Part shown: in pieces, positions 1 to 7,244 of the stretch
Layout of the letters: every line of letters starts with the position of its first letter
Position numbering within the stretch: the stretch's first letter is position 1
DNA from: an uncultured Thermoplasmata archaeon
GTDB lineage: Archaea; Thermoplasmatota; Thermoplasmata; Methanomassiliicoccales; Methanomethylophilaceae
Length of the DNA stretch: 7,337 nt
Assembly: GCA_946545675.1 (NCBI GenBank)
Contig: CAMNNR010000063.1
Span: forward strand, 1-7,337
Direction: 5' to 3'
The notes under the pieces: generated by a model
Databases searched by the model: none
Seen by the model: the letters and a program-made list of their open reading frames with translations, nothing else
What the model was told of the DNA's origin: nothing
Translations under genes and position numbers: made by a program

Positions 1-548
1 TGGGACTTGTGAACAGCCTCGGTTTCAGGGTGTCCGACGAGGACATCGAAAGGGTGAACAAAGTCCTGGAATTGGTCGGTATCGACCACCTTGCGGGAAG
101 CGGGATCACCGAGATCAGCGGCGGTCAGAGGCAGCTCGCATTCATCGCCCAGGCACTTGTGAAGGAACCCGATGTTCTGATATTGGATGAACCCACGAGT
201 GCGTTGGACCTCTACAACCAGTACACCCTGATGAACTTCATCAAGAACGTGACCAAGGAGAAGAACTGCACCACCATAGTCACCCTGCACCATCTGGATG
301 TCGCGCTGAAGTATTCGGATAAGGTGGTGGTCGTGAACAAGGGTGTCGTGTATGCGGACGACGCATCCTCCGAGGTGTTCACCCAGGAGATGCTGTACGA
401 CGTCTACAAAGTATTTTCGAAGATTGAAACGGACCAGTACGGTGACAGACACATCATCGTACTGCGTCCGAGACTTAACGACGATCCTCCCTGCTGGGCG
501 GATCTCATGAACGGAGTTGATACAAATGGTGACAAAATCAACCAATAA
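1..548 (+). CDS. FecE/BtuD-type ABC transporter ATPase, 3' part (5'-truncated by window edge)
   Basis: This is the ATP-hydrolysing subunit of an ABC importer of the iron-siderophore/heme/vitamin B12 class (COG1120 style). It would sit on the inner face of the membrane with a FecCD-type permease. The reading frame is open from base 3 (codons for Gly-Leu precede the GTG at 9), so the true start lies outside the window and the Walker A half is missing. Visible motifs are the signature ISGGQRQ (SGGQ at 117-128), Walker B VLILDEPTSALD with catalytic Glu at 189-191, and the H-loop TLHHLD with His at 288-290. The C-terminal extension of about 40 residues after 'VFSKIETD' resembles that of FecE-like proteins. 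The last 23 bases overlap the following methyltransferase gene, which implies co-transcription. Assignment to the importer ATPase family is firm; the choice between iron chelate, heme and corrinoid is not resolved by this fragment. Confidence 0.9.
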   Translation, partial: GLVNSLGFRVSDEDIERVNKVLELVGIDHLAGSGITEISGGQRQLAFIAQALVKEPDVLILDEPTSALDLYNQYTLMNFIKNVTKEKNCTTIVTLHHLDVALKYSDKVVVVNKGVVYADDASSEVFTQEMLYDVYKVFSKIETDQYGDRHIIVLRPRLNDDPPCWADLMNGVDTNGDKINQ

Positions 549-1380
549 TGCGAAGAAGACCAAGAAACCTGCGAAATCGAAGGATGACCACCTGGAGGAT
601 GTGGAGAAATACTGGACCAAGAGGTCCAGGAACTTCTCCGACGGCATCGAGAAGTCCATCGCAGACGGTTCCTACCTGTTTTGGCTGAACAACATCCTGA
701 AGGAGGTGGAACCCGGGAAGAAGCTGAAGGTCCTGGACTGCGGATGCGGACCCGGGTTCTTCTCCATCATCCTCGGACGCGAGGGACACTTCATTACCGC
801 GGTGGACTACTCCGCGGGAATGGTGGAGATGGCCAAGAAGAACTTCAAGAAATACGGGGTCATCGGGACAGCACTCAAGATGGATGCCCAGAACCTCGAG
901 TTCGAGGACGATACCTTCGACCTCATCGTGTCCCGCAACATGATGTGGACTCTAGCCGACCCGGAGAAGGTGTATTCGGAATGGATGAGGGTCCTTCGTC
1001 CCGGAGGGAAGCTGATCTGCTTCGACGGTAACTACAAACTGTACAACCACGACGACGATTATGCAGCACTCTGGAAGAAGGACGAAGATGCCGGGAAGCA
1101 CAAGTACATGACCAGTCCGGACTTGGGTCCCAGCGAGGAGCAGTTCAAGCTCATGGACCAGATCACCAACCAGGACTTCGTCGTGTGCTACCATCGCAGG
1201 CCCCACTGGGATATCGAGATCCTCATCAAGCTCGGAGCGACCAGGATATCCACCGAAGTGGAGGGGATCCACGGCGCATACGTCGAGAAGGACGGGGTGC
1301 GTGAATACCTCCCGATGGTCTTCAAAGTAGTTGCCAGCAAAGCTGATGCCAACAAACCCTTCAGGTTCCTTCCATCCTGA
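526..1380 (+). CDS. class I SAM-dependent methyltransferase (first of a tandem pair)
   Basis: A Rossmann-fold methyltransferase of 284 residues, predicted cytosolic. The SAM-binding motif I is VLDCGCGPG (residues 69-77), the acidic residue at the end of strand 2 is Asp94 in AVDYSAGM, and MDAQNLEF (Asp120) is the adenine-contact loop. 'FDLIVSRNMMWTL' and 'VLRPGGKLICFD' follow as motifs IV-V. A C-terminal motif RPHWDI is shared with the next gene. I chose ATG 526 because GGAG at 513-516 lies 9 nt upstream; an in-frame TTG at 517 and a GTG at 529 are possible alternatives. The N-terminus is a lysine-rich, probably disordered tail (NAKKTKKPAKSKDD). The gene overlaps the upstream ABC ATPase by 23 bp. 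The substrate is unknown: motif I and the overall type fit small-molecule methyltransferases of the UbiE/Methyltransf_11 kind. The neighbourhood suggests a metal-chelate or corrinoid-like compound, but that is inference. Confidence 0.9.
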   Translation: MVTKSTNNAKKTKKPAKSKDDHLEDVEKYWTKRSRNFSDGIEKSIADGSYLFWLNNILKEVEPGKKLKVLDCGCGPGFFSIILGREGHFITAVDYSAGMVEMAKKNFKKYGVIGTALKMDAQNLEFEDDTFDLIVSRNMMWTLADPEKVYSEWMRVLRPGGKLICFDGNYKLYNHDDDYAALWKKDEDAGKHKYMTSPDLGPSEEQFKLMDQITNQDFVVCYHRRPHWDIEILIKLGATRISTEVEGIHGAYVEKDGVREYLPMVFKVVASKADANKPFRFLPS

Positions 1381-1388
1381 GTGATATC

Positions 1389-2141
1389 ATGGAGAGCTTC
1401 GATCGCGAAAAGAACGGCAGGTACTGGGATCTCAGCTCCGAGACCTACTCCAAGACCATCATCGAGGACATCGACGAGGGCCTCTCCGGCAACTGGGTCT
1501 CCCTCATGGATGAGAGGATGCCTAAGGGTAAACTCAAGGTCCTAGACTGCGGTTGCGGACCCGGGTTCTTCTCCATAGTGCTGGGGAAGATGGGGCACGA
1601 GGTCATCGGCATCGACTACTCCGAAGGGATGCTGAAAGAAGCGGAAACCAACTGTGCCAGACATGGTATCAGAGGGGAATTCATCCGTATGGATGCGGAG
1701 AATCTCGAATTCGATGACGGATGTTTCGATCTCATCGTGACTAGGAACGTCCTGTGGAACCTCCCCCATCCCGACAAGGCATACTCCGAGATCATCCGCG
1801 TCCTGAAGAATGGCGGTGCGGTCTGCGTCTTCGATGCCTCCTATGCCGAATTCGACATGACGAGTATCGGGAAAGACACCGAGGAGGAAAGGAAGAAGAA
1901 CCCCTACATGAGGCATAGCGAATCCGAGTCCGTAAGGGAGGAGATGAAGGAGAACGGCCAAGGGATGAGCTCCCTTCCGCTAAACAGCCAACCCCGCCCG
2001 GAGTGGGACATTTCGGTACTCAAGAAGCTCAGCGTGAAGTCCATAGATATCGTGTTCGGGGACAACTTCAACTTCCATCCTGCGGACGAGAAGGGGCTGA
2101 AGAACCGTCATTTCTTCTTCCTGTGGGGAGTCAAGGAGTAA
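1389..2141 (+). CDS. class I SAM-dependent methyltransferase (second of a tandem pair)
   Basis: A 250-residue paralogue of the preceding gene. Motif I is VLDCGCGPG (51-59), followed by GIDYSEGM (Asp76), RMDAENLEF (Asp102), FDLIVTRNVLWNL and VLKNGGAVCVFD. It lacks the lysine-rich tail of its neighbour and has a different C-terminus, though RPEWDI is kept. The start at ATG 1389 lies 8 bp after the upstream stop; GTGAT at 1381-1385 could pair with the 3' end of 16S rRNA. A stretch of 41 bases around motif I (1536-1576) differs from the equivalent stretch of the first gene (727-767) at only two third-codon positions, while the rest has diverged strongly. This fits an old tandem duplication. Two diverged copies suggest two methylation steps or two substrates of one pathway; the substrate itself is not readable. 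Confidence 0.9.
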   Translation: MESFDREKNGRYWDLSSETYSKTIIEDIDEGLSGNWVSLMDERMPKGKLKVLDCGCGPGFFSIVLGKMGHEVIGIDYSEGMLKEAETNCARHGIRGEFIRMDAENLEFDDGCFDLIVTRNVLWNLPHPDKAYSEIIRVLKNGGAVCVFDASYAEFDMTSIGKDTEEERKKNPYMRHSESESVREEMKENGQGMSSLPLNSQPRPEWDISVLKKLSVKSIDIVFGDNFNFHPADEKGLKNRHFFFLWGVKE

Positions 2142-2150
2142 AACATCTTC

Positions 2151-2169
2151 ATGGGCCCGATGGGCCCAT
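2151..2169 (+). promoter_or_regulatory. perfect 8-bp GC-rich hairpin between methyltransferase and ABC genes
   Basis: ATGGGCCC (2151-2158) and GGGCCCAT (2162-2169) are exact inverted repeats around a 3-nt loop. Because GGGCCC is itself palindromic, the element is also a tandem repeat, and the second copy extends to a 10-bp palindrome ATGGGCCCAT (2160-2169). It lies 9 bp after the methyltransferase stop and 25 bp before the next start. No T-run follows, so it is not a typical intrinsic terminator. It could be an RNA stability or processing element between the two halves of the operon, or a dimeric repressor site. Role unknown; the structure is directly visible. Confidence 0.5.
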
Positions 2170-2183
2170 CCACATTACGTCAA

Positions 2184-2197
2184 GGGGAACGATATTG
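2184..2197 (+). promoter_or_regulatory. ribosome binding site and TTG start of the first half ABC transporter
   Basis: GGGG (2184-2187, in AAGGGGAA) lies 7 nt before an in-frame TTG at 2195. This decides the start: starting there gives a protein beginning MLFRFFGRREWAMVAV, which runs straight into the first membrane helix. The open frame continues upstream to 2003, but that part overlaps the methyltransferase gene and gives no transporter-like sequence. Confidence 0.55.
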
Positions 2198-3925
2198 CTT
2201 TTCAGATTCTTCGGCAGAAGGGAATGGGCGATGGTAGCTGTCACCGCCGTTGCTGTCTTATGTCAAGTGTATCTGGAACTCAAACTCCCCGATTACATGC
2301 GTATTATCACGGACCAGTTCCTCGTCGAGAACACCGATGCCGTGGTGAGATACGGGACGGAGATGCTGGTCTGCGTGACCTTCATCCTTCTGCTGGCAGT
2401 TCTTGTATCGTATCTCACAGCATACGTGAGCACCTCGGTTTCGAGGAACATACGCCACGCAACCTTCGAAAAGGTGCTTAACCTCCCGCTGGCAGATGCC
2501 AGCAGGTTCTCCGCACCCAGCCTCATAACCCGTTCGACCAACGATGTGCTGCACGTGCAGATGTTCCTTGCCACGTGTATACAGATCACATTCAGGGCAC
2601 CGATACTGACCGTTTGGGCGATACTGAAGATCCTCGACGGGGACCCGAACTGGGCTGTTGCCACACTTGTTGCAACGGTCATCATGGTGATCGTGATGCT
2701 GGTGAGCTTCTATTACGCCCTGCCGAAGATTGGTCGCGTACAGTGGCTTACGGACGGGATAAGCAAGAACTTGAGGGAGAACCTCTCGGGGATGCGTGTG
2801 ATAAGGGCGTACAATGCAGAGGAACTGAGGGACGGATGCTTCCAGGAATCGAATCAAAGACTCCTGGACAACAACCTCTACGTCACGAAGGTGATGTCCT
2901 TCTCCGGCCCTGTATCGCAGATGATCAGCGACATCCTGGTGCTCACAATCTACTGGATGGGTGCTTTGATAATCACGGGGATGAACGATTACGACCAGAG
3001 CCTGATGCTGTTCTCGGCTATGGTAGCATACGCCACCTATGCCGCACTCATCCTGCAGGCGATCAACGGTTTCATCGGCATGTATCGTGCGTTGCCGAAG
3101 GCTCTGGTTAGCCTCAGGCGTATAGGGGAGGTCCTGGATACCGAGGACTCGTTGGAGTATGGGAATGAGACCGAAGGGAGAGATGAGGGGAGTGTCGAAT
3201 TCCGCAATGTTTCGTTCACATACCCAGATGCCGAATATCCTGCAGTTTCCAATATAAGTTTCACTGTGAGAAGAGGCGAGACGCTTGCTGTGATCGGACC
3301 AACCGGGTCCGGGAAAAGTACAATCGTGGACCTCCTGCTGAGATACTACGATCCCTCGGAAGGAACCGTTCTCGTGGACGGAAGAGATGTAAAGGAATAC
3401 TCTAAGGAGGCACTTGCAGGAAAGATTGCATGTGCGGAACAGAGGCCCGCCATATTCGCAGGCAGTATCGCCGAGAACATCAATTACGGGAGTACGGGGG
3501 ATGAACGCTCTTCGAGGGATATCGACGAGGCCATACGGATATCCCAGGCGGATTTTGTGAATGATTTCCCGGAGGGTACGGAACACGTCGTGGAGGAGAA
3601 CGGAAGGGACCTTTCCGGAGGGCAGAGGCAGCGCATCTCAATCGCACGCGCACTGTGCAAGCACACGGACATCCTGATCTTCGACGATTCCTGCTCCGCA
3701 TTGGATTTCCGTACCGAGGCAGCCTTCAGGAAGGAACTGAAGAAGGCGGTCTCGGACAAGATAGTGATAACCGTGGCCCAGAGGATAGGGACGGTGGCTG
3801 ACGCCGACCATATCCTCGTACTCGACCACGGAAGGATCGTAGGATTGGGAAAGCACAACGAACTCCTCGCAGAGTGCCAGCTGTACAGGGAGATAGTGAG
3901 GTCCCAGCAGGAGGATACCGCATGA
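2195..3925 (+). CDS. half ABC transporter (membrane domain + ATPase), degenerate-site subunit of a heterodimer
   Basis: A 576-residue type IV (exporter-fold) ABC half transporter. Six predicted membrane helices lie near residues 11-27, 57-78, 125-147, 153-174, 243-262 and 270-294. The nucleotide-binding domain has Walker A GPTGSGKST (368-376), Q-loop Gln416 and canonical signature LSGGQ (473-477). Walker B reads ILIFDDSCSALD, with Asp498 where the catalytic Glu should be, and the H-loop reads VAQR with Gln529 instead of His. These changes mark the inactive-site partner of TM287/288-like heterodimers. The downstream gene, overlapping by ATGA, has the complementary intact residues, so the two form one transporter. 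Homologues are mostly called multidrug exporters, but heterodimers of this fold such as YbtPQ and IrtAB import ferric siderophores. The FecE-type ATPase and methyltransferases upstream keep a metal-chelate role open. The TTG start is chosen from the Shine-Dalgarno match and helix position. Confidence 0.92.
   Translation: MLFRFFGRREWAMVAVTAVAVLCQVYLELKLPDYMRIITDQFLVENTDAVVRYGTEMLVCVTFILLLAVLVSYLTAYVSTSVSRNIRHATFEKVLNLPLADASRFSAPSLITRSTNDVLHVQMFLATCIQITFRAPILTVWAILKILDGDPNWAVATLVATVIMVIVMLVSFYYALPKIGRVQWLTDGISKNLRENLSGMRVIRAYNAEELRDGCFQESNQRLLDNNLYVTKVMSFSGPVSQMISDILVLTIYWMGALIITGMNDYDQSLMLFSAMVAYATYAALILQAINGFIGMYRALPKALVSLRRIGEVLDTEDSLEYGNETEGRDEGSVEFRNVSFTYPDAEYPAVSNISFTVRRGETLAVIGPTGSGKSTIVDLLLRYYDPSEGTVLVDGRDVKEYSKEALAGKIACAEQRPAIFAGSIAENINYGSTGDERSSRDIDEAIRISQADFVNDFPEGTEHVVEENGRDLSGGQRQRISIARALCKHTDILIFDDSCSALDFRTEAAFRKELKKAVSDKIVITVAQRIGTVADADHILVLDHGRIVGLGKHNELLAECQLYREIVRSQQEDTA
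3909..3914 (+). promoter_or_regulatory. strong Shine-Dalgarno AGGAGG for the second half ABC transporter
   Basis: AGGAGG ends 7 nt before ATG 3922 and lies inside the end of the preceding gene. It fixes the start at 3922, although the frame is open back to an ATG at 3874, and with the ATGA stop/start overlap it indicates translational coupling for equal subunit supply. Confidence 0.75.
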
Positions 3926-5688
3926 TTTCGAAAAAGAAGGGATTCTCCGAGAACATCAAGGGCTTCCTCCATCTGATCCGCGATTACCGCAGGGCCCTGA
4001 TCCTCGGAGCCGTCCTATCGCTGTTCGGTTCACTGTTCTCCGCCATCGGACCAGTGTTCCTTTCGCAGATAACCGATGGCATCCTTGAGGGGATCCGCCC
4101 TGCGGGCAACGATATCGACTTGGAGGCGGTGGCGGACAGCGCCATGCTCCTGATAGTATTCTACCTCTTCAGCGGTGCCTGTACCGTATCGTACAGATAC
4201 CTCATACCTGCCACCAGCCAGCGTATCGCTGCTTTCGTAAGAGAATTACTTGTGAAGAAGATAGACAAGCTCCCGTTCGGATTCCTGGATACCTGCAGGT
4301 CCGGGGACCTGCTAAGCCGCCTTACCAACGATACCGATAATCTGGGGGAGGAGAGCGGGAACGGCATTGTCTCGCTAGTGACATCGGTTTCGGTGCTGTT
4401 GGTATCGATAGTGCTCATGCTCTGCATGAGCCCTGTCCTGACCGCTGTGGTCCTGATCCCCGCTGTGGCAGGGTTCTTCGCCATGAGGTATGCCGTGAAG
4501 CATACGCAGCATTATTACGTGCAACAATCGAAGGACATGGGAAGGATCAACGCCCTGGTGAACGAAGTCTACACCAACCAGAAAGTGGTCAAATCGTATG
4601 ATTCCGAACCGCTGATGATGGAGAGGTTCGAGGAGTATAACGGGAGTCTCTTCCACAGTACCAGACGTTCCAGGTTCGTTACGGGGATCCTGCCGCAGCT
4701 GATGTCCTTCGTCAACAACATTGGTTATGTATTATCCTGCCTCGTGGGCTTGGTATTGGTGATGCACGGGGAGATCACCTACGGGGTGATCGTGGCGTTC
4801 ATCATCTACTCAAAGAACCTGGGACGTCCGATGCAGCAGATGTCCGAGGCGATAGGGTCTTTGCAATCGGTGGCCGCTTCCTACGAACGTATATCCTACA
4901 TTCTGGATCAGCCGGAGATGCCCGACGAGAGTAATCTTCCGGAACCGGAGGAGGTGAAGGGAGACATATGCTTCGAGGATGTGTCCTTCGGATATTCGGA
5001 GGATAAGAGGATACTGAAAGACATCTCCTTCGATGTGAGGGCGGGGACGAAGGTAGCCATAGTCGGACCTACCGGGAGCGGCAAGACGACGATAATGAAT
5101 CTCCTGTTGAAGAACTATGACACCTATTCGGGAAGCATCCGTATAGATGGGGTTCCTCTGAAGGAGATCGGGCGCGATGCGGTGCATGACATGTTCACTG
5201 CAGTGATGCAGGAGTCGTGGATATTCTCTGGCACCCTGAGAGAGAACGTGGTGTTTAATCAGACTGGTAGAACCGATTCTGAGATTATGGGTGCCTGCGA
5301 GAAGGCAGGGCTGAAGGGATTCGTGGAAGGTCTTCCGGATGGACTGGATACGGTCCTCGGAGGAGATCTGATGCTTTCCGAAGGGCAGAAGCAGCAGATA
5401 TCCATCGCGAGGTCGATTCTGAAGGATGCGCCGATGGTCCTGATGGATGAAGCCACGAGTTCCATCGATACAAGGACTGAACGTGCGATACAGGATGCGA
5501 TGGAGAGCATGATGGCTGGGAAGACATCGTTCATCATCGCTCACCGTCTGAGTACCATCAGGAATTGTGATACGATACTCGTCGTGAGGGATGGGGAGAT
5601 TATAGAGTCGGGGAGTCACGAGGAATTGTTGGAGAAAGGTGGGTTTTACTGTATGCTGTATAATTCGCAATTCGAGAATTGTGAATAA
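3922..5688 (+). CDS. half ABC transporter (membrane domain + ATPase), catalytic-site subunit of a heterodimer
   Basis: A 588-residue partner of the preceding gene. Predicted membrane helices lie near residues 25-47, 70-95, 148-168, 170-188, 262-280 and 284-300. The ATPase domain has Walker A GPTGSGKTT (382-390), Q-loop Gln430, Walker B VLMDEATSSID with catalytic Glu510, and the H-loop IIAHR with His541. The signature is altered: LSEGQ (485-489) rather than LSGGQ. In the heterodimer, the intact Walker A/B/His of this subunit face the normal LSGGQ of its partner, forming the working ATP site. The altered LSEGQ faces the partner's Asp498/Gln529, forming the degenerate site. That matching pattern shows that the two genes work together. 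It ends 17 bp before the convergent helicase gene. The membrane domain gives no clear clue to the cargo; export of a methylated product or import of a metal chelate are both possible. Confidence 0.93.
   Translation: MISKKKGFSENIKGFLHLIRDYRRALILGAVLSLFGSLFSAIGPVFLSQITDGILEGIRPAGNDIDLEAVADSAMLLIVFYLFSGACTVSYRYLIPATSQRIAAFVRELLVKKIDKLPFGFLDTCRSGDLLSRLTNDTDNLGEESGNGIVSLVTSVSVLLVSIVLMLCMSPVLTAVVLIPAVAGFFAMRYAVKHTQHYYVQQSKDMGRINALVNEVYTNQKVVKSYDSEPLMMERFEEYNGSLFHSTRRSRFVTGILPQLMSFVNNIGYVLSCLVGLVLVMHGEITYGVIVAFIIYSKNLGRPMQQMSEAIGSLQSVAASYERISYILDQPEMPDESNLPEPEEVKGDICFEDVSFGYSEDKRILKDISFDVRAGTKVAIVGPTGSGKTTIMNLLLKNYDTYSGSIRIDGVPLKEIGRDAVHDMFTAVMQESWIFSGTLRENVVFNQTGRTDSEIMGACEKAGLKGFVEGLPDGLDTVLGGDLMLSEGQKQQISIARSILKDAPMVLMDEATSSIDTRTERAIQDAMESMMAGKTSFIIAHRLSTIRNCDTILVVRDGEIIESGSHEELLEKGGFYCMLYNSQFENCE
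5663..5686 (+). terminator. possible hairpin at the convergent gene ends
   Basis: ATTCGCAATT (5663-5672) can pair with AATTGTGAAT (5677-5686) around a CGAG loop: a 10-bp stem with one G-U pair when read as plus-strand RNA. It covers the end and the first base of the stop codon of the ABC gene and lies just past the stop of the minus-strand helicase gene. No long T-run follows on the plus strand. On the minus strand, AT-rich sequence (about 5686-5698) precedes it. A T-rich stretch at 5719-5735 inside the helicase gene may serve the plus-strand transcript instead, since archaea often terminate at T-rich DNA without a hairpin. Function is uncertain. Confidence 0.25.
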
Positions 5689-5705
5689 ATATGAATGGCA
5701 CCAAT

Positions 5706-7244
5706 TCAAGACATTATACTCTTAATCCTTTCTTTAAAAAACTCGCCTAATGCTTTGTCAACACAATATACTACACACCCATCCATCCCACGGGTCATCA
5801 ATGTACGGTAAATGTTTCTGATTATCCGATCAGCCCTAACTGGATCTTTTTTCCATCCCCCGAGCGCACCTTTGTCATGATTCTCTTCGGGACATGTAAC
5901 TATCTTCCCATCACGGAATATCATATCCTTACCGATGATAACTCCAGCGTACTGGAATTCCATGCCCTGACCCGTATGTACACAACCAATCTCATTGACA
6001 AGTTTAGCATTATTGGCCCAAGAATAATCGGTATTCCACCTCTGTTCTCCTACACCTTCGAGAGAAAAATCTGTCTTGCCTTTGGTGTTATGGCTGTTCC
6101 AATCCCAACAATAACCTGCTAGAATACGTGCATCACGGCCTTCTGATCTCTTCTGATTGATCTTTTTCATCAGTTCTTCAGGAGTGTCTGCTACAGAGAT
6201 GTCATAAGGTAACTTACCAAGTAAATTCAGATTCTTAGATTCCCTGATGCCTAATACATCGTCTAACCAGGCAATGTATAACCCTGAACCGCTACATCTG
6301 AATTGGGTAGATAGTACCAAACCGTTGGTAACAATCTCTGCCCCATATTCGTTAGCCCAGTGCTCAATCTCATCTATGGTACCAATGTCCTGCATGGATA
6401 CATTCTGGTCTTCATCTATGAAGAAAACACTGGCCAAAGCCGCATTGATAATTTCCATGACTTGATTCTTTCCGTCTTTGACATACTGCGACGAACGAGT
6501 CGTCAGACGATGTGCCTCATCAACCAATATCGCTGGATATTCGTTCTTCTCGGCTCCTACAAACGAGGATGCTCCCTTGAAAAGATAATCTACACCAACT
6601 TCTTTGGAAAGCGATTTCAATTCCTTTGAGTAGATATCTCTGGGTGCAGAGGTCTTGGTGACATAGAGAGTGGGAATCTTGATATGGTTTCCAGTAAATT
6701 TATTTTCATACCCGCTCGTAAGCTCTGCCAACAGTTTCAGTGCTAGAACAGACTTTCCTGTACCAGGTCCACCTCTAACGATGAATACTCTCTTGATACG
6801 TTTACTAAATGAATCCCTAATGCCTTTCAAAAGCGTCTGGTATATTCCGACCTGTCTATCCATAGGTGCAAAGAAATCTTTCTCATGCAACACCCTTTTC
6901 AGAGACTTTTGGAGGGATGAGGATACAGTCAGCTTCCCGCTCTCAATCTTTTTAAGTGTAGCCTGAGAATCGGGTTTCGAAATGTGATCTCTGATGAAAT
7001 CAGAGAAAGATTCCATATCTTCATAGTAAAAAACCTTAGCTTTCTTTGTATAGTAATCATATTGGGGATCATCTAGAACCTTAGACCCAGTTTCACGAGA
7101 AAAATTATACAAATAAGCACAAGGCGTCACCAAGACCTGCCCATCCACTACTTCACTGTTGAAATACCTAAGATAATTTGCATAACTCCAGGCCTGGTAT
7201 GATGGATGTAATACATCACGACGATAGAAATCTGTATAGACCAT
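5706..7244 (-). CDS. Schlafen group 3-like (DUF2075) DNA/RNA helicase, N-terminal nuclease part separated by an in-frame stop
   Basis: A 512-residue superfamily 1-like helicase/ATPase of the DUF2075 (SLFN-g3 helicase) family, probably acting on nucleic acid. Motifs in order: family N-terminal block HPSYQAWSYANYL (13-25), Walker A GGPGTGKS (158-165), motif II VDEAHRL (DEAH at 242-245), motif III FFIDEDQ (275-280), QFRCSGS (314-320), GYCWDWNS (377-384), HTGQGMEF (423-430) and YRTLMTRG (479-486, with the arginine finger region). All ATPase motifs look intact. ATG 7244 is the first possible start after an in-frame TGA at 7281-7283; GAGGGG directly abuts it, which is poor spacing for a ribosome site. 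Full-length relatives have a PD-(D/E)xK-like N-terminal domain, and its remnant is readable upstream in the same frame. The gene is AT-richer than the neighbouring operon, suggesting separate acquisition. Relatives are often found in defence or mobile regions; a defence role here is inference. It may be a decaying gene or a helicase-only product. Confidence 0.85.
   Translation of the reverse strand: MVYTDFYRRDVLHPSYQAWSYANYLRYFNSEVVDGQVLVTPCAYLYNFSRETGSKVLDDPQYDYYTKKAKVFYYEDMESFSDFIRDHISKPDSQATLKKIESGKLTVSSSLQKSLKRVLHEKDFFAPMDRQVGIYQTLLKGIRDSFSKRIKRVFIVRGGPGTGKSVLALKLLAELTSGYENKFTGNHIKIPTLYVTKTSAPRDIYSKELKSLSKEVGVDYLFKGASSFVGAEKNEYPAILVDEAHRLTTRSSQYVKDGKNQVMEIINAALASVFFIDEDQNVSMQDIGTIDEIEHWANEYGAEIVTNGLVLSTQFRCSGSGLYIAWLDDVLGIRESKNLNLLGKLPYDISVADTPEELMKKINQKRSEGRDARILAGYCWDWNSHNTKGKTDFSLEGVGEQRWNTDYSWANNAKLVNEIGCVHTGQGMEFQYAGVIIGKDMIFRDGKIVTCPEENHDKGALGGWKKDPVRADRIIRNIYRTLMTRGMDGCVVYCVDKALGEFFKERIKSIMS

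Noticed and set aside
2003..2194. 64-codon N-terminal extension of the first ABC half transporter
   Set aside because: It overlaps the end of the second methyltransferase out of frame, has no transporter-like sequence, and a better start (TTG 2195 with GGGG upstream) exists.
2258..3586. 442-codon open frame on the minus strand
   Set aside because: It lies wholly antisense to the first ABC half transporter, whose motifs are unmistakable. Its translation shows no family-like motif and looks like a codon-bias shadow.
3874..3921. 16-codon N-terminal extension of the second ABC half transporter
   Set aside because: ATG 3922 has an AGGAGG at ideal spacing and the typical ATGA coupling; the extension lies inside the upstream gene.
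4810..5709. 299-codon open frame on the minus strand
   Set aside because: It is antisense to the second ABC half transporter and rich in His/Arg/Pro with no recognisable domain; a shadow frame.
5877..6966. Several short plus-strand frames (5877-6122, 6247-6465, 6360-6629, 6670-6966)
   Set aside because: All are antisense to the helicase gene, show no domain, and have no ribosome site that stands out.
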